A stretch of 64,000 nt of DNA from assembly GCF_900699765.1 (NCBI RefSeq), contig NZ_CAADHO010000014.1, positions 58,446-122,445 of the forward strand. Reading direction: 5' to 3'. Below the pieces are notes generated by a model. The model ran no database searches. It worked only from the letters and a program-made list of their open reading frames with translations, and was not told the origin of the DNA. Positions 1-8,241 of this stretch are shown one piece after another. The DNA is from Desulfoluna butyratoxydans (GTDB taxonomy: Bacteria; Desulfobacterota; Desulfobacteria; Desulfobacterales; Desulfolunaceae). Within the stretch, counting starts at the first letter, position 1, and each line of letters starts with the position of its first letter. Both the position numbers and the translations under genes were made by a program.

Positions 1-233
1 TGCGGGGTTTCGGATGAACCACCCGGACCCATTGATAAAAAAGTGCCGGGGGGAGTGTTTGTAAAAAACATCCCGGTTACAAGGGGCTTGCGTCGGGCCA
101 GATGTGGAACACCTCTGGGGTGAATGTATCGCAGGAAGAGCAAGACAGGGACGTTGCAGCTGCGATGGTGTTGACCCTGATCAACAAAACCATGATTTCA
201 TCATAAAGGCGCCATCTCCGTCTGTAAAGGTTT

Positions 234-1133
234 TTACCCCCTCGGATGGCAGGTTCGGTGCATGGCCTGGAGATGGTCGCCGGTGATATGTGTGTAAATC
301 TGCGTGGTGGAGATGTCGGTGTGGCCGAGCATCACCTGGACCACCCGCAGGTCGGCACCGCCCATGAGCAGGTGCGTAGCAAAGGAGTGGCGCAGGGTGT
401 GGGGGCTGATTTTTCCCGTGAGCCCGGCCAGGGCCGTGTACTTGTTGAGCAGCTTCCAGAACCCCTGGCGGGTCATGGGCTTGCCTGCCCGGGCCACGAA
501 CAGGGTGCTGCTTGTGACATGCTTCAGCAGCAGGGGGCGACCCGTTGTGAGATAGGTCCGCAGCTTGTCCACGGCGAAGCGGCCCATGGGCACAACGCGC
601 TCTTTGGAGCCTTTGCCGAACACCCGCACAAACCCGGCCTCCAGGTTGATGTCGTTGAGGGAGAGGTGGATAAGCTCCGAGACCCTCAGGCCCGCTGCAT
701 AGAGCAGCTCAATCATGGCGGCGTCCCGCATGCCCCTGGCCGACGAGGGATCCGGTGCCTCCAGCAGCTTTTTGACGTCGGACACGGAGAGGGTGTCGGG
801 CAGCTTGAGGCCTGTTTTGGGAAACTCAATGAGGCTCGATGGATCACTGACAAGGACTTTTTCTTCGGCAAGGAACCGGTAAAAGGAACGGATAGAGACC
901 AGGTGCCGGGCCCGCGACCGGGAGCCCAGGCCTTCGTCTCTCAAGCCGATCATGTGCTTTAAGATGGCGTAGGTATCGTCTTCGGTGACATCGGCCATGC
1001 CGTTGTCCTCCATGAAGCCGGCATATCGGGTGAGGTCCGACGCATAGGCGTCGATGCTCAGCTCTGCCAGACCCCGTTCCACGCGGAGGTGGGTCATGAA
1101 CTGGTCGATGTGGTGGTTGAGAAGAGAAGACAT
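234..1133 (-). CDS. xerD: Tyrosine site-specific recombinase XerD
   Basis: The 299-residue protein has the usual Xer length. An N-terminal core-binding domain (about residues 5-90) precedes the tyrosine recombinase catalytic domain (about 110-290). The whole catalytic set is visible: R150 in AAGLRVSEL, K174 in GKGSKER, H245 and R248 in HTLRHSFATH, H271 in LGHTD, and the nucleophile Y280 in TTQIYTH. Family knowledge: XerD with XerC resolves chromosome dimers at dif near the terminus. XerD rather than XerC or a phage integrase is chosen from overall sequence character and the absence of mobile-element neighbours, so the D/C choice is less sure than the family. The pepP-like gene lies upstream on the same strand, about 100 bp away. 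Confidence 0.9.
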   Translation of the reverse strand: MSSLLNHHIDQFMTHLRVERGLAELSIDAYASDLTRYAGFMEDNGMADVTEDDTYAILKHMIGLRDEGLGSRSRARHLVSIRSFYRFLAEEKVLVSDPSSLIEFPKTGLKLPDTLSVSDVKKLLEAPDPSSARGMRDAAMIELLYAAGLRVSELIHLSLNDINLEAGFVRVFGKGSKERVVPMGRFAVDKLRTYLTTGRPLLLKHVTSSTLFVARAGKPMTRQGFWKLLNKYTALAGLTGKISPHTLRHSFATHLLMGGADLRVVQVMLGHTDISTTQIYTHITGDHLQAMHRTCHPRG

Positions 1134-1234
1134 GGGAAAATCGGGCCATAGGAACGTCAGGTTATGGGTGATGGGGAGCCGGGGCAGGGGGAAGGCCTGA
1201 CCCGGCGTGTGCGTGTTTTTACATGGTATCCGGG

Positions 1235-2350
1235 TTAGATGGCCACCACGTGATCGTGATAGTCCAGGGTGTTGAGGACCTCGGCGCCGTTTTCCGTGAC
1301 AAGGACCATGTTTTCCAGGCGGATACCGCCCCAGTCCGGAAGGTAAATGCCGGGCTCCACCGTCACCACCATCCCTGCCTTGAGGGTGTGGTCTTTGAGG
1401 TAGCTCAGGCGGGGGGCTTCATGGATCTCCAGTCCAACCCCGTGGCCCAGCCCGTGGCCAAAGCCGTCGGGGAAGGTCTTTTCGATGAATCCACGGGCCA
1501 CGGCATCCACGGCCTTGCCGCTGGCTCCGTCGCAGATGGCGTCGATGGCAAGGGCCTGTGCCTCAAAAAGGGTGTCGAAGACCCGTTTGAAGGTATCGCA
1601 GGGGCTGCCCAGAACAACGGTTCGGGTGGAGTCGCTGCAGTACCCGTTGTATCGGGATCCCCAGTCGATGAGCAGGGGCTCACCCGGGGCCACCTTTCGG
1701 TCGCTCGGCACGGCATGGGGAAGGGCGGCGTTGGGGCCGGAAGCCACGATGGTGGGGAAGGAGAGGCCGTCGGCTCCGCGGCTCCTCATCTCTTTTTCCA
1801 TCTCCCAGGCAATGGCCTTTTCGGTGAGGCCCGGAACCAGGCCAGCCTTCACCGCAGAAAAGGCGGCTTCCGCGATGGCCAGGGCCTCCCGCATGGTCTG
1901 TATCTCATCGGCGCTCTTGACGGCGCGCATGGGGGCGGTCATGTCTTCGTGGGCCACCAGCTCAGCGGAGGAACCACTTTTTTTCAGGGCATCTGCAAAG
2001 GCGTTGTAACGCCCCACGGAGACCCGGGTCTCTTCAAAGGCGACGCGGCGGGCGCCCACGCGGTCCAGGAGCTCGGGGAGGTCTTTGTCCAGGCCGGTTT
2101 TGTAGACATGGACGTCAAAAAGAGGGGCTTCGTGGATGGCATGGAGCTCAAAGCGGGAGTCCGTGGCCAGGATCAGGCCCTTGGGTCCGATGAGAAGGGC
2201 ACCGGCGGACTCGTCCACGCTGTTGTCCTCTCCGGTGAAGCCGCTTAAGTATCTCCGATTCTCTTCCTGCATGATCAGGCAGGCGTCGAAGCCATTCTGG
2301 CTCAATGTCTCTTGAAGCGCATCGAGCCGTTTCCGATAGATGTCGTTCAC
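1235..2350 (-). CDS. Xaa-Pro aminopeptidase (M24 family)
   Basis: M24B metallopeptidase that removes N-terminal residues preceding proline. It has a creatinase-like N-terminal domain and a pita-bread catalytic domain. The dinuclear metal ligands are all present (numbered from the GTG start): D229 in LLIDWG, D240 in CSDSTRT, H303 in GHGLGHG, E332 in TVEPGIY and E346 in GGIRLEN. I choose the GTG at 2350, which has a GGAG box 6 nt upstream. An in-frame ATG at 2398 would add 16 residues but has no ribosome-binding site and no family-like sequence. In many bacteria this gene lies near efp or xerD, as here. PepP and PepQ subtypes cannot be separated from sequence alone. Confidence 0.88.
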   Translation of the reverse strand: MNDIYRKRLDALQETLSQNGFDACLIMQEENRRYLSGFTGEDNSVDESAGALLIGPKGLILATDSRFELHAIHEAPLFDVHVYKTGLDKDLPELLDRVGARRVAFEETRVSVGRYNAFADALKKSGSSAELVAHEDMTAPMRAVKSADEIQTMREALAIAEAAFSAVKAGLVPGLTEKAIAWEMEKEMRSRGADGLSFPTIVASGPNAALPHAVPSDRKVAPGEPLLIDWGSRYNGYCSDSTRTVVLGSPCDTFKRVFDTLFEAQALAIDAICDGASGKAVDAVARGFIEKTFPDGFGHGLGHGVGLEIHEAPRLSYLKDHTLKAGMVVTVEPGIYLPDWGGIRLENMVLVTENGAEVLNTLDYHDHVVAI

Positions 2351-2434
2351 TGGTGTCTCCTTCGCATCTTGTACGTGGGTGTTGCCAACTGCATTCATGC
2401 AACCATACCACTGCCGGAAGGCCCGTGTCGAGGT

Positions 2435-4558
2435 CTACCAGCCGATGCAGCGAAAGCCCAGGACATTGGATGAAAACCGGGTGTCAAAGCTCTGGAGCTG
2501 TTGGCGGATGAGGCTTCGGTCGGAGAGGAAGCTGCCCCCCACCGCTGTTTTGACGGGTTCACCGCCCTTTTCCGGGATCTGGTCGCTGACCCATTCCAGG
2601 GCGTTGCCCATGAGGTCGTAGACCCCGAAGGGGCTGGCTCCCTTGGGGAAGGTGTCCACGGGAAGGGTTCCGCCTGCCCCGACCTCTTCGGTGTTGCAGA
2701 GGTGGCTTGCCCAGGCATCTCCCCAGGGGTAGGGGCTGTCGGATTTTCCCCCCATGGCCAGCCATTGGGCCAGGGTGGGGAGCCGTTTGCCGGACCAGGA
2801 CGCAAAGGCCATGGCGTCTTCATAACTCACCTGGACCACGGGGTGGTGGGCGCTGGTGTGCACTGAGGACCGGGCACCGGAGGGTTTGTACCAGTTGGCC
2901 CCGCGGATGAGGCGCAGGCCCTTGCTCGTGGAGAGGCTGATTCTCCTGCCGCGGGACTGACGGGTGAGGCGCGGTTCGTACACGGCGCCGAACCCCCGCT
3001 CTTCGGCGGTGGTCTTATAACCGGTGCGACCGATAAACACCTCAAACAGGGCATTGGTGACCGGGTATTTGCCCGCAAGGAACTCTTCCAGGTCGGCCAG
3101 GATCTCCTGGCCGGTCACCGGGTCCAGGGCCGGATAGCGGCCGGACGGGATGTGGATGTAGCGGTTGTAGTACCGTTCGGATTCGTTGAGCAGGGCGTCG
3201 AACCGATCGGCGCGTTCCTGCATGGCATCGGGATCTTCGTCTGCGGCCCATGGGGGAGCGTCCTCATCGACCTCTTCAACCTCGTCATCGGAGATCTCTT
3301 CTAAGGCGTCATCTTCATCAATCTCTTCGATGTCATCATCGGAAATCTCCTCCAAGGGGTCGTCTTCGTCCACCTCTTCGATGTCGTCATCGGAAATTTC
3401 TTCCAATGCGTCGTCTTCATCGACTTCTTCGATCTCATCATCGGAGATCTCTTCCAATGCGTCGTCTTCATCGACTTCTTCGATCTCATCATCGGAGATC
3501 TCTTCCAATGCGTCGTCTTCATCGATCTCTTCGATCTCATCATCGGAGATCTCTTCCAATGCGTCGTCTTCATCGATCTCTTCGATCTCATCATCGGAGA
3601 TCTCTTCTAATGCGTCATCTTCGTCGACCTCTTCGATGTCGTCATCGGAAATCTCCTCCAGGGCGTCGTCGTCATCGAGGATGTCGAGTTCTTCGTCCTG
3701 ATCATCCTCAATCTCTTCAAGCTCGCCTTCAGGGATCTCTTCCAACGCCTCGTCATCATCGAGGATATCGATCTCTTCGTCGTCGGACTCATCGACCTCT
3801 TCAAGCTCGTCGTCGAGGATTTCTTCGACTTCATCTTCATCATCGAGGATATCGAGCTCTTCTTCTTCGGCTTCGTCAAGCTCTTCAATATCCTCATCGA
3901 GGATCTCCTCGACGTCATCTTCCTCCTCAAGGACCTCAATCTCTTCGTCGTCTTCCTCGTCGGCCTCTTCAAGCTCCTCTTCCGGGGGCTCCTCCGGGAT
4001 GTCCTCCTCAAAGTCGGGCAGGGCGCCGCCCTTTTCAAGGGCCTGTACCGCACGTTTCAGTTTTTCCGCGAGGTTTTCGGTGCCGTCCAGGAGGGGGCCG
4101 CCTTTTTCAGCCATCTCGGCAAGGGCGTCCAGCAGGGCGCTCGCCTTTTCGATATCCGGGCTGTTGGCGTTGGTGAAGTGGTTTGCAAAGGGGGCGTACA
4201 GGGCCTCTTTGGCCTCCTGGGATACCACAAGGGCGTGGTCTGCTGAGATGGTCACCCCTTCGGGGTTGTTTCCATCCTTGAAGAGGCGGGAGAGGTCCCG
4301 GTTGACGGAATTTCGGATGGTGCTGAGGTTTTTTCGCCTGGACTTGAGCTGTGCCGGGTCGTCGGTCTGCCAGATGGCCTGGACAAGAAGGTCGGAGTCC
4401 ACGGGATCGGAGCTGTACCCGTTGTCCCGGCCTGCGTGGGAGAGGAGAACTTTGAGGTACGCCATGTTCCGGGAGTGCCTGGAGTAGCCGAGGTTGTCGA
4501 TGACCTCGTCCATGGCGTCCGAAGAAAATGTGACGTTGTTGAAATCGTTTGAAGTCAT
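2435..4558 (-). CDS. Acidic-repeat protein with C-terminal FGE/SUMF1-like fold
   Basis: The protein has 707 residues in three parts. Residues 1-130 contain an unrecognised, probably helical domain with an RRKNLSTIRNSVNRDL stretch that could be a winged helix. Residues about 180-440 are almost pure Asp/Glu with Ile/Leu every few positions. They include eight near-perfect 17-residue repeats around LEEISDD(E/D)IEE. Residues about 455-707 match the formylglycine-generating-enzyme fold (AGKYPVTNALFEVFI, HPVVQVSYEDAMAFASW, GKRLPTLAQW, DLMGNALEW, GFRCIGW). The C-terminal cysteine pair of true aerobic FGE is absent: the segment after GGSF reads LSDRSLIR. Formylglycine synthesis is therefore unlikely. 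A binding or sensing role for the fold is inference. The gene is divergent from the ParA-like cluster starting at 4847 and may function with it. Confidence 0.8.
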   Translation of the reverse strand: MTSNDFNNVTFSSDAMDEVIDNLGYSRHSRNMAYLKVLLSHAGRDNGYSSDPVDSDLLVQAIWQTDDPAQLKSRRKNLSTIRNSVNRDLSRLFKDGNNPEGVTISADHALVVSQEAKEALYAPFANHFTNANSPDIEKASALLDALAEMAEKGGPLLDGTENLAEKLKRAVQALEKGGALPDFEEDIPEEPPEEELEEADEEDDEEIEVLEEEDDVEEILDEDIEELDEAEEEELDILDDEDEVEEILDDELEEVDESDDEEIDILDDDEALEEIPEGELEEIEDDQDEELDILDDDDALEEISDDDIEEVDEDDALEEISDDEIEEIDEDDALEEISDDEIEEIDEDDALEEISDDEIEEVDEDDALEEISDDEIEEVDEDDALEEISDDDIEEVDEDDPLEEISDDDIEEIDEDDALEEISDDEVEEVDEDAPPWAADEDPDAMQERADRFDALLNESERYYNRYIHIPSGRYPALDPVTGQEILADLEEFLAGKYPVTNALFEVFIGRTGYKTTAEERGFGAVYEPRLTRQSRGRRISLSTSKGLRLIRGANWYKPSGARSSVHTSAHHPVVQVSYEDAMAFASWSGKRLPTLAQWLAMGGKSDSPYPWGDAWASHLCNTEEVGAGGTLPVDTFPKGASPFGVYDLMGNALEWVSDQIPEKGGEPVKTAVGGSFLSDRSLIRQQLQSFDTRFSSNVLGFRCIGW
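3258..3680 (-). repeat. 51-bp in-frame tandem repeat, 8 copies
   Basis: Eight consecutive 51-bp units encode the 17-residue acidic motif of the FGE-like protein. The unit length is a multiple of three, so copy-number change keeps the frame. Neighbouring units differ by only a few bases, which suggests recent slippage or unequal exchange. Looser versions of the motif extend upstream to about 3980. Confidence 0.9.
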
Positions 4559-4846
4559 GTGGTGCGTCTCGGCGCTGCTCCTACTCCCTGATGAGTCCTG
4601 TTCGGCATGTCATATCCCTGGACGAACCATAACCCAATCGGCCGCGGGTCACAATACCGGGGAGCCTGGAGGGTGTGCGGGCCCAGTTTTTGCCTGCCGG
4701 GCGGTGCGGGCGGAACGCGGTTCCATGGGGGAAGCCATGGCGATGCCGGTTTCTTTTACCGGTCAGGTATGCTATGCCTACGTAGGTAATTCCTGTTAAT
4801 TATTTGTTTTTCTTGTTTCCACGCATCCAAAGCAAAGGCTCGTGCC
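4559..4846. promoter_or_regulatory. Divergent intergenic region
   Basis: The 288-bp gap separates the FGE-like gene (minus) from the ParA-like gene (plus) and must carry both promoters. An AT-rich stretch with a CCTACGTAGG palindrome at 4777-4786 lies about 60 bp before the ParA start. I cannot place confident -35/-10 boxes. Confidence 0.4.
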
Positions 4847-5584
4847 ATGTATCACACCATCGCACTGCTTAATCCACTGGGCGCCTCAGGCAAGACGACC
4901 CTGGCTGTTAACCTGGCGTTTTCTTACGCTCTCCTTGAGATGCGAACCCTTTTTGTGGACTGCACCTCGTCCGGTGCGGGGTCGCGGATGATGATGGAAG
5001 AAGGGCAAAGACCGGACTGGGGCGTTGCGGATGTGATCAGCGGGATTGTGGGGCTGCGGGGGGCTGTGGTCCCTGGCCGGACGCCTTATCTGGACGTGCT
5101 TCCCGCGTTGTCCGGTGAAAAAGAAGCGGAAAAATGGCTGGCCCTCAATCCCGAAAAAGAGAAGGTCCTGGCCTTGAGCCTTCGCAAGCCCGGGGAAGGG
5201 TATGATCGCGTAATCATTGATACCCCTTCGGGGAACGGCTTTTATGTGAAAAGCGCCCTGGCCGCCTCGGATCTGGCCCTGGTCCCCTTGTATCCGGGCT
5301 GGGACCAAAACTCGCAGCTTAAGGAGGCGCAGGATTGTGTCGATGAAGTACTAAAGTGTCTGAACCCGGACCTGAAAGGCCTTGGGTTCGTGTCGATGGG
5401 GTCTTCAGATCCGGTCCCGGATGACGCCGGCAGGCAATTCGTCGGTCGACTGCCCGATTGCGATGCCGTTCGGAAAGGAATGGCAACCGATACTCCCGTT
5501 GCCCTGGTGGATGTAATGTCCCCCGGGGCCCAAGCGTTTCTGGATCTGGCCCGGGAGATGAGGGAAGCGGCGACAGTCCCATGA
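4847..5584 (+). CDS. ParA/MinD-like P-loop ATPase
   Basis: A 245-residue SIMIBI-class ATPase. The P-loop at residues 12-18 reads GASGKTT and is followed by LAVNLAFSYAL, as in ParA/MinD. Walker B is RVIIDTPSG (D125). The signature lysine that normally precedes the loop (KGGxGKTT) is missing: the residues there are NPLGASGKTT. ParA-type dimerisation and activation may therefore differ. The C-terminal half resembles small ParA proteins (DLALVPLYPGWDQNSQ). Next come a 117-residue and a 417-residue protein, apparently in one operon, and the FGE-like gene is divergent. Positioning or partitioning of a cell-envelope or cytoplasmic complex is plausible. No parB or parS-like site was seen nearby, so plasmid-type partition is not supported. 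Confidence 0.75.
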   Translation: MYHTIALLNPLGASGKTTLAVNLAFSYALLEMRTLFVDCTSSGAGSRMMMEEGQRPDWGVADVISGIVGLRGAVVPGRTPYLDVLPALSGEKEAEKWLALNPEKEKVLALSLRKPGEGYDRVIIDTPSGNGFYVKSALAASDLALVPLYPGWDQNSQLKEAQDCVDEVLKCLNPDLKGLGFVSMGSSDPVPDDAGRQFVGRLPDCDAVRKGMATDTPVALVDVMSPGAQAFLDLAREMREAATVP

Positions 5585-5597
5585 TGGAGAGAATGTG

Positions 5598-5948
5598 ATG
5601 TACCAGGCCGATTTGGATGGCAAGACGATGGCCGAAGAAGAAAAAGAGAAAAAGCTGGTTCCCGACGACGCCTTTCAAAAGGGCGAACGGGATTTGATGG
5701 ACATTGTGACCGGCAGCCTTGACTGGGATGTCATTGAAAAGCTGCTGGAAGAGAAGTACGGGCTCTCACTTCAGGATGATATCGAGTTCAAAGAGGGGCA
5801 CCTTACGGTCAAGGAAGACCGGATTGCCTATCAGATGGATTTTCAGGCTCGCATTACCCTCTCGTTGATGATCGGCCGGGATGGCCGCTGTGTGGATGTG
5901 GTGGCCGGCGTTGTCTCCCCGGACGATGCCTCCCAGGAGACCGAATGA
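5598..5948 (+). CDS. Small conserved-looking hypothetical protein
   Basis: About 116 residues, not recognised. The ATG at 5598 is chosen because GGAGA lies 7 nt upstream. The GTG at 5595 directly before it is less well placed. The gene starts 13 bp after the ParA-like gene. The protein is acidic at its start (AEEEKEKK), has a predicted helical middle (LDWDVIEKLLEEKYGL), and ends in a strand-rich portion (AYQMDFQARITLSLMIGRDG) followed by a polar tail. There is no signal peptide or membrane segment. Operon position suggests it works with the ATPase. Confidence 0.65.
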   Translation: MYQADLDGKTMAEEEKEKKLVPDDAFQKGERDLMDIVTGSLDWDVIEKLLEEKYGLSLQDDIEFKEGHLTVKEDRIAYQMDFQARITLSLMIGRDGRCVDVVAGVVSPDDASQETE

Positions 5949-6039
5949 ACCGGAACGGCTTGTGAGGCGGAGGCTTCCCCGGGACCCCTGGGGCGGCCAC
6001 CTTTCATGATACCGTCAGCTTATGCAGTGAGTGTGATTG

Positions 6040-7290
6040 ATGAATGTCGGTTTGAAAGATACCTTTGAATTCCATGTCCAGAAATGTTTGACCGGTGTGG
6101 ATGGGTACACCCCGGTATGGCAACGCATCGGACCCAGCATCGACGCCTTTGCCGTCCTTGTGCTGGTCCATGCCGAAGAGGGGTCCGGTTTTTCCCTTCA
6201 GGACGTGGTGGGGGAGGCCGTGGAGCTGGGCCTGATAACCGAGGGTCGGACCACGGAGGTGGTGGACCTGTTGCGCCAGGAGGGGCTCCTGGACGGTTCC
6301 GAAGAAGCTCCGGAGGTGGGCGAAACCGCCCGGTTCCTCATGGCCGGTCTGGATGCCGCCTACCCGAAGATGCCCGGAATTGTTCTTCCCGCCTTTCTTG
6401 TGCAGATCCTTCAGGAGCTCATGGACGGGCGCAACGACCTCGACAAAGCCTTGAATCAGGTGGACCAGACCCTTATGGACCGTGGAGCCGATGACGATGA
6501 TTCGCCGCACAGGGAAGATCCAGCCGAAGCCGAAGCCCGGCGTGAGCGGTTCCTCAAGCGGATCGCCTCCATTCGAAAGCGGCTCACCGAGGAGAAGGGG
6601 AAAGCCCTCAACGTTCAGGAGGTGACACCCCAGGCTGCCAAAGGGTCTTTAAGGACCCTTGTGGTCTCTTCGGACGATCCGCCTCCCCGTGGGGCAGAGC
6701 CTGCGGAAGAGCCCAAAGCCCCCGAACCCGAGGTTCCGAAACCTTCCCAGGAGGAGATTCAGCGGGAAGCGTTTCTGGCCATTCAGCGTGAGAAGATGGA
6801 GCTGGAACGCCAGAAGAACGAACTCCTTCTTGAGAAAAAACGCCTTGAGGAGGAACGGCAGCGAAAGGGCGCGGCAGAGCTTGAGGGGGCCGATGAAGAG
6901 AAAAAGACCGTGGAGCACATGACCCACGGTGAAACCGACGAAGACATTGCCGCCGCCATCGCCCGTTTCGAAGAGAGCCTCTCTCTGGTGTGCCCCATCT
7001 GCAAGGTGGGAAAACTGGAAACCCGCTCCACGGAACACGGCAAGACGTTTTACCGGTGCGACAACAGGTCCTGCGGCTTTGTCACCTGGAAGCGGCCCTA
7101 TCCTTTTGCATGCCCCGTCTGCAAGAACCCGTTCCTTGTGGAAAATGATGCCGGGGACGGCCTCGCCTGCCCGAGGTCCGTGTGTTCCTTCAAACAAGAG
7201 GGGCTGGAAGCACCTCAGGAAAAGGCGGCGGCACCTGCCGGTACCCGGCGTGTGCGCAAGGTCCGCCGCGTGGTGCGAAAAAAAAGATAA
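6040..7290 (+). CDS. Coiled-coil protein with C-terminal topoisomerase-type zinc ribbons
   Basis: About 416 residues. The start is ATG at 6040; a TTG sits directly before it. Residues 1-140 form a mostly helical domain of unknown family. Residues about 235-285 are a charged coiled coil (EKMELERQKNELLLEKKRLEEE). Near residues 315-390 two CxxC-based ribbons occur (CPICKVGKLETR..., CPVCKNPFLVE...), of the type found at the C-terminus of topoisomerase I. These usually bind single-stranded nucleic acid or mediate protein contacts. The tail is basic (RRVRKVRRVVRKKR). Nucleic-acid contact is a reasonable inference. It is the last gene of the ParA-like cluster and is followed by a strong terminator. 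Confidence 0.65.
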   Translation: MNVGLKDTFEFHVQKCLTGVDGYTPVWQRIGPSIDAFAVLVLVHAEEGSGFSLQDVVGEAVELGLITEGRTTEVVDLLRQEGLLDGSEEAPEVGETARFLMAGLDAAYPKMPGIVLPAFLVQILQELMDGRNDLDKALNQVDQTLMDRGADDDDSPHREDPAEAEARRERFLKRIASIRKRLTEEKGKALNVQEVTPQAAKGSLRTLVVSSDDPPPRGAEPAEEPKAPEPEVPKPSQEEIQREAFLAIQREKMELERQKNELLLEKKRLEEERQRKGAAELEGADEEKKTVEHMTHGETDEDIAAAIARFEESLSLVCPICKVGKLETRSTEHGKTFYRCDNRSCGFVTWKRPYPFACPVCKNPFLVENDAGDGLACPRSVCSFKQEGLEAPQEKAAAPAGTRRVRKVRRVVRKKR

Positions 7291-7348
7291 CAGTATCCGG
7301 TGATGGTCTGCATGAAGAATGCGGAATAATATACTGGAATGGTACAAA

Positions 7349-7388
7349 AACAGCCCCTTTTGCCGCAAGGCATAAGGGGCTGTTTGTT
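7349..7388 (+). terminator. Rho-independent terminator after the zinc-ribbon gene
   Basis: An 11-bp perfect stem (AACAGCCCCTT / AAGGGGCTGTT) with a short loop is followed by TTGTTT. It lies about 60 bp after the stop codon of the ParA-cluster operon. Confidence 0.85.
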
Positions 7389-7399
7389 TATGCTGTGAT

Positions 7400-7550
7400 C
7401 GTTGAGCTGGCGGGTCGCTTTTTGAAAAAAGCTCCGCAAAAACGTTTCCAATGGACCGTGCTTCGGCGGGGTCTCGAAATGATGACTTAAGATCTGTTTG
7501 TCAAACGTTATGCAGGGCCGCCGGAGGCTTGTTTGAGCTGAATGGTTGCG
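7400..7550. repeat. Family C intergenic element, copy 1
   Basis: This stretch contains the family hallmarks GCCGCCGGAGGC and GCTGAATGGTTGC. It also carries a segment (about 7404-7450) that is the reverse complement of sequence at 11565-11612. Its right end abuts the TAA stop codon of the thioesterase gene at 7551-7553. Other copies start at 11635, 15343, 15571, 24310, 24498, 37225 and 63346. Confidence 0.7.
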
Positions 7551-7946
7551 TTACGCTTTGGACTCCCCCAACACATGGGACTCCAGTACAAAGCAGGTAA
7601 AGGTCCCTTTAAAGACCTCCTCCACGCCCCGTCTCACGGTGACGGGCACCATACGTTTCTTTCCTTTCACCTCTTCCACCACGGCTTCTGCCGTAAGGGT
7701 TTCCCCGACCCGGACAGGTTTCAGAAAACTGGTTTCGGCTGCTCCCAGGACAACATACGGATCATTGACGGCGCACATGGCCGCGTAATCCGCCATGCCG
7801 AAGACAAATCCTCCGTGGACAAGCTGCTGTGCGTCGGCGGCCATGTCTGAGGTGGTGGTAAGGGTCACGACGCAGCGTCCCTCTTCAAGGGCGGTGACCG
7901 TGCCGCACAGGTCGGTGTTGATGGCAAGGTGGGTGGTGCAGTTCAT
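7551..7946 (-). CDS. Hotdog-fold acyl-CoA thioesterase (PaaI-like)
   Basis: 131 residues from the ATG at 7946, chosen for its AAAGGAG box 6 nt upstream. The longer in-frame extension to 8018 has no such box. The sequence fits the hotdog thioesterase family: LVHGGFVFGMADYAAMCAVN carries the helix with the usual HGG and a following Asp, and ETSFLKPVRVGETLTAEA is the typical second strand. The likely reaction is hydrolysis of an acyl- or aryl-CoA ester. The substrate is unknown. It is divergent from the mqn operon and could be the thioesterase for an aromatic CoA, but nothing in the sequence proves a menaquinone link. Confidence 0.78.
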   Translation of the reverse strand: MNCTTHLAINTDLCGTVTALEEGRCVVTLTTTSDMAADAQQLVHGGFVFGMADYAAMCAVNDPYVVLGAAETSFLKPVRVGETLTAEAVVEEVKGKKRMVPVTVRRGVEEVFKGTFTCFVLESHVLGESKA

Positions 7947-8110
7947 GGTGGCTCCTTTGGTTGTGGGACTGTGCCGGGGGCAACTGGGCCTTGCCACCGG
8001 ACGCTCTGGTCGTGGCATAGCCCGGATAGAATCGTTACATCTTTAATTCGGTTTTGGTGCGGGGTCAAGGCGTCAAAGAGGGCCATTTTGCCGTGTGCGG
8101 CGCATCTCCC

Positions 8111-8168
8111 TTGCTATGGGCTGAAAACCCCTGTATATATGACCACGTGGTCACTGACCGGGTGGTCA
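8111..8168 (+). promoter_or_regulatory. mqn operon promoter with tandem palindromic operators
   Basis: A sigma70-like promoter is visible: TTGCTA (8111-8116), 17 bp, TATATA (8134-8139). A perfect 14-bp palindrome TGACCACGTGGTCA (8140-8153) follows immediately. One base later comes a second copy with conserved arms, TGACC-N4-GGTCA (8155-8168). Both cover the expected start site, so binding there would block transcription. The tandem 15-bp spacing suggests a cooperative dimeric repressor. The regulator is unknown; the TetR gene coupled to mqnB (16445-17086) is a candidate. Confidence 0.7.
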
Positions 8169-8241
8169 CATGCAGGGATTTAAATCGAAACAGGGGCTTG
8201 TGTTACCTCGGCCCTTCTGAAACCTCGCGGAAGAGGGGAAT

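Noticed and set aside
1223..2248. 341-codon plus-strand ORF
   Set aside because: Antisense shadow of the Xaa-Pro peptidase gene caused by high GC; the minus-strand frame has all catalytic residues.
2435..2700. Diversity-generating retroelement target (FGE-type fold ending in GFRC)
   Set aside because: DGR variable proteins often end in this fold, but no reverse transcriptase, template repeat or accessory gene is present in the window.
3186..3701. Serine-rich plus-strand ORF
   Set aside because: Antisense reading of the acidic 51-bp repeat in the FGE-like gene.
4847..5584. Plasmid or chromosome partition locus
   Set aside because: No parB, parS-like repeats or replication gene nearby, and the ParA signature lysine is missing.
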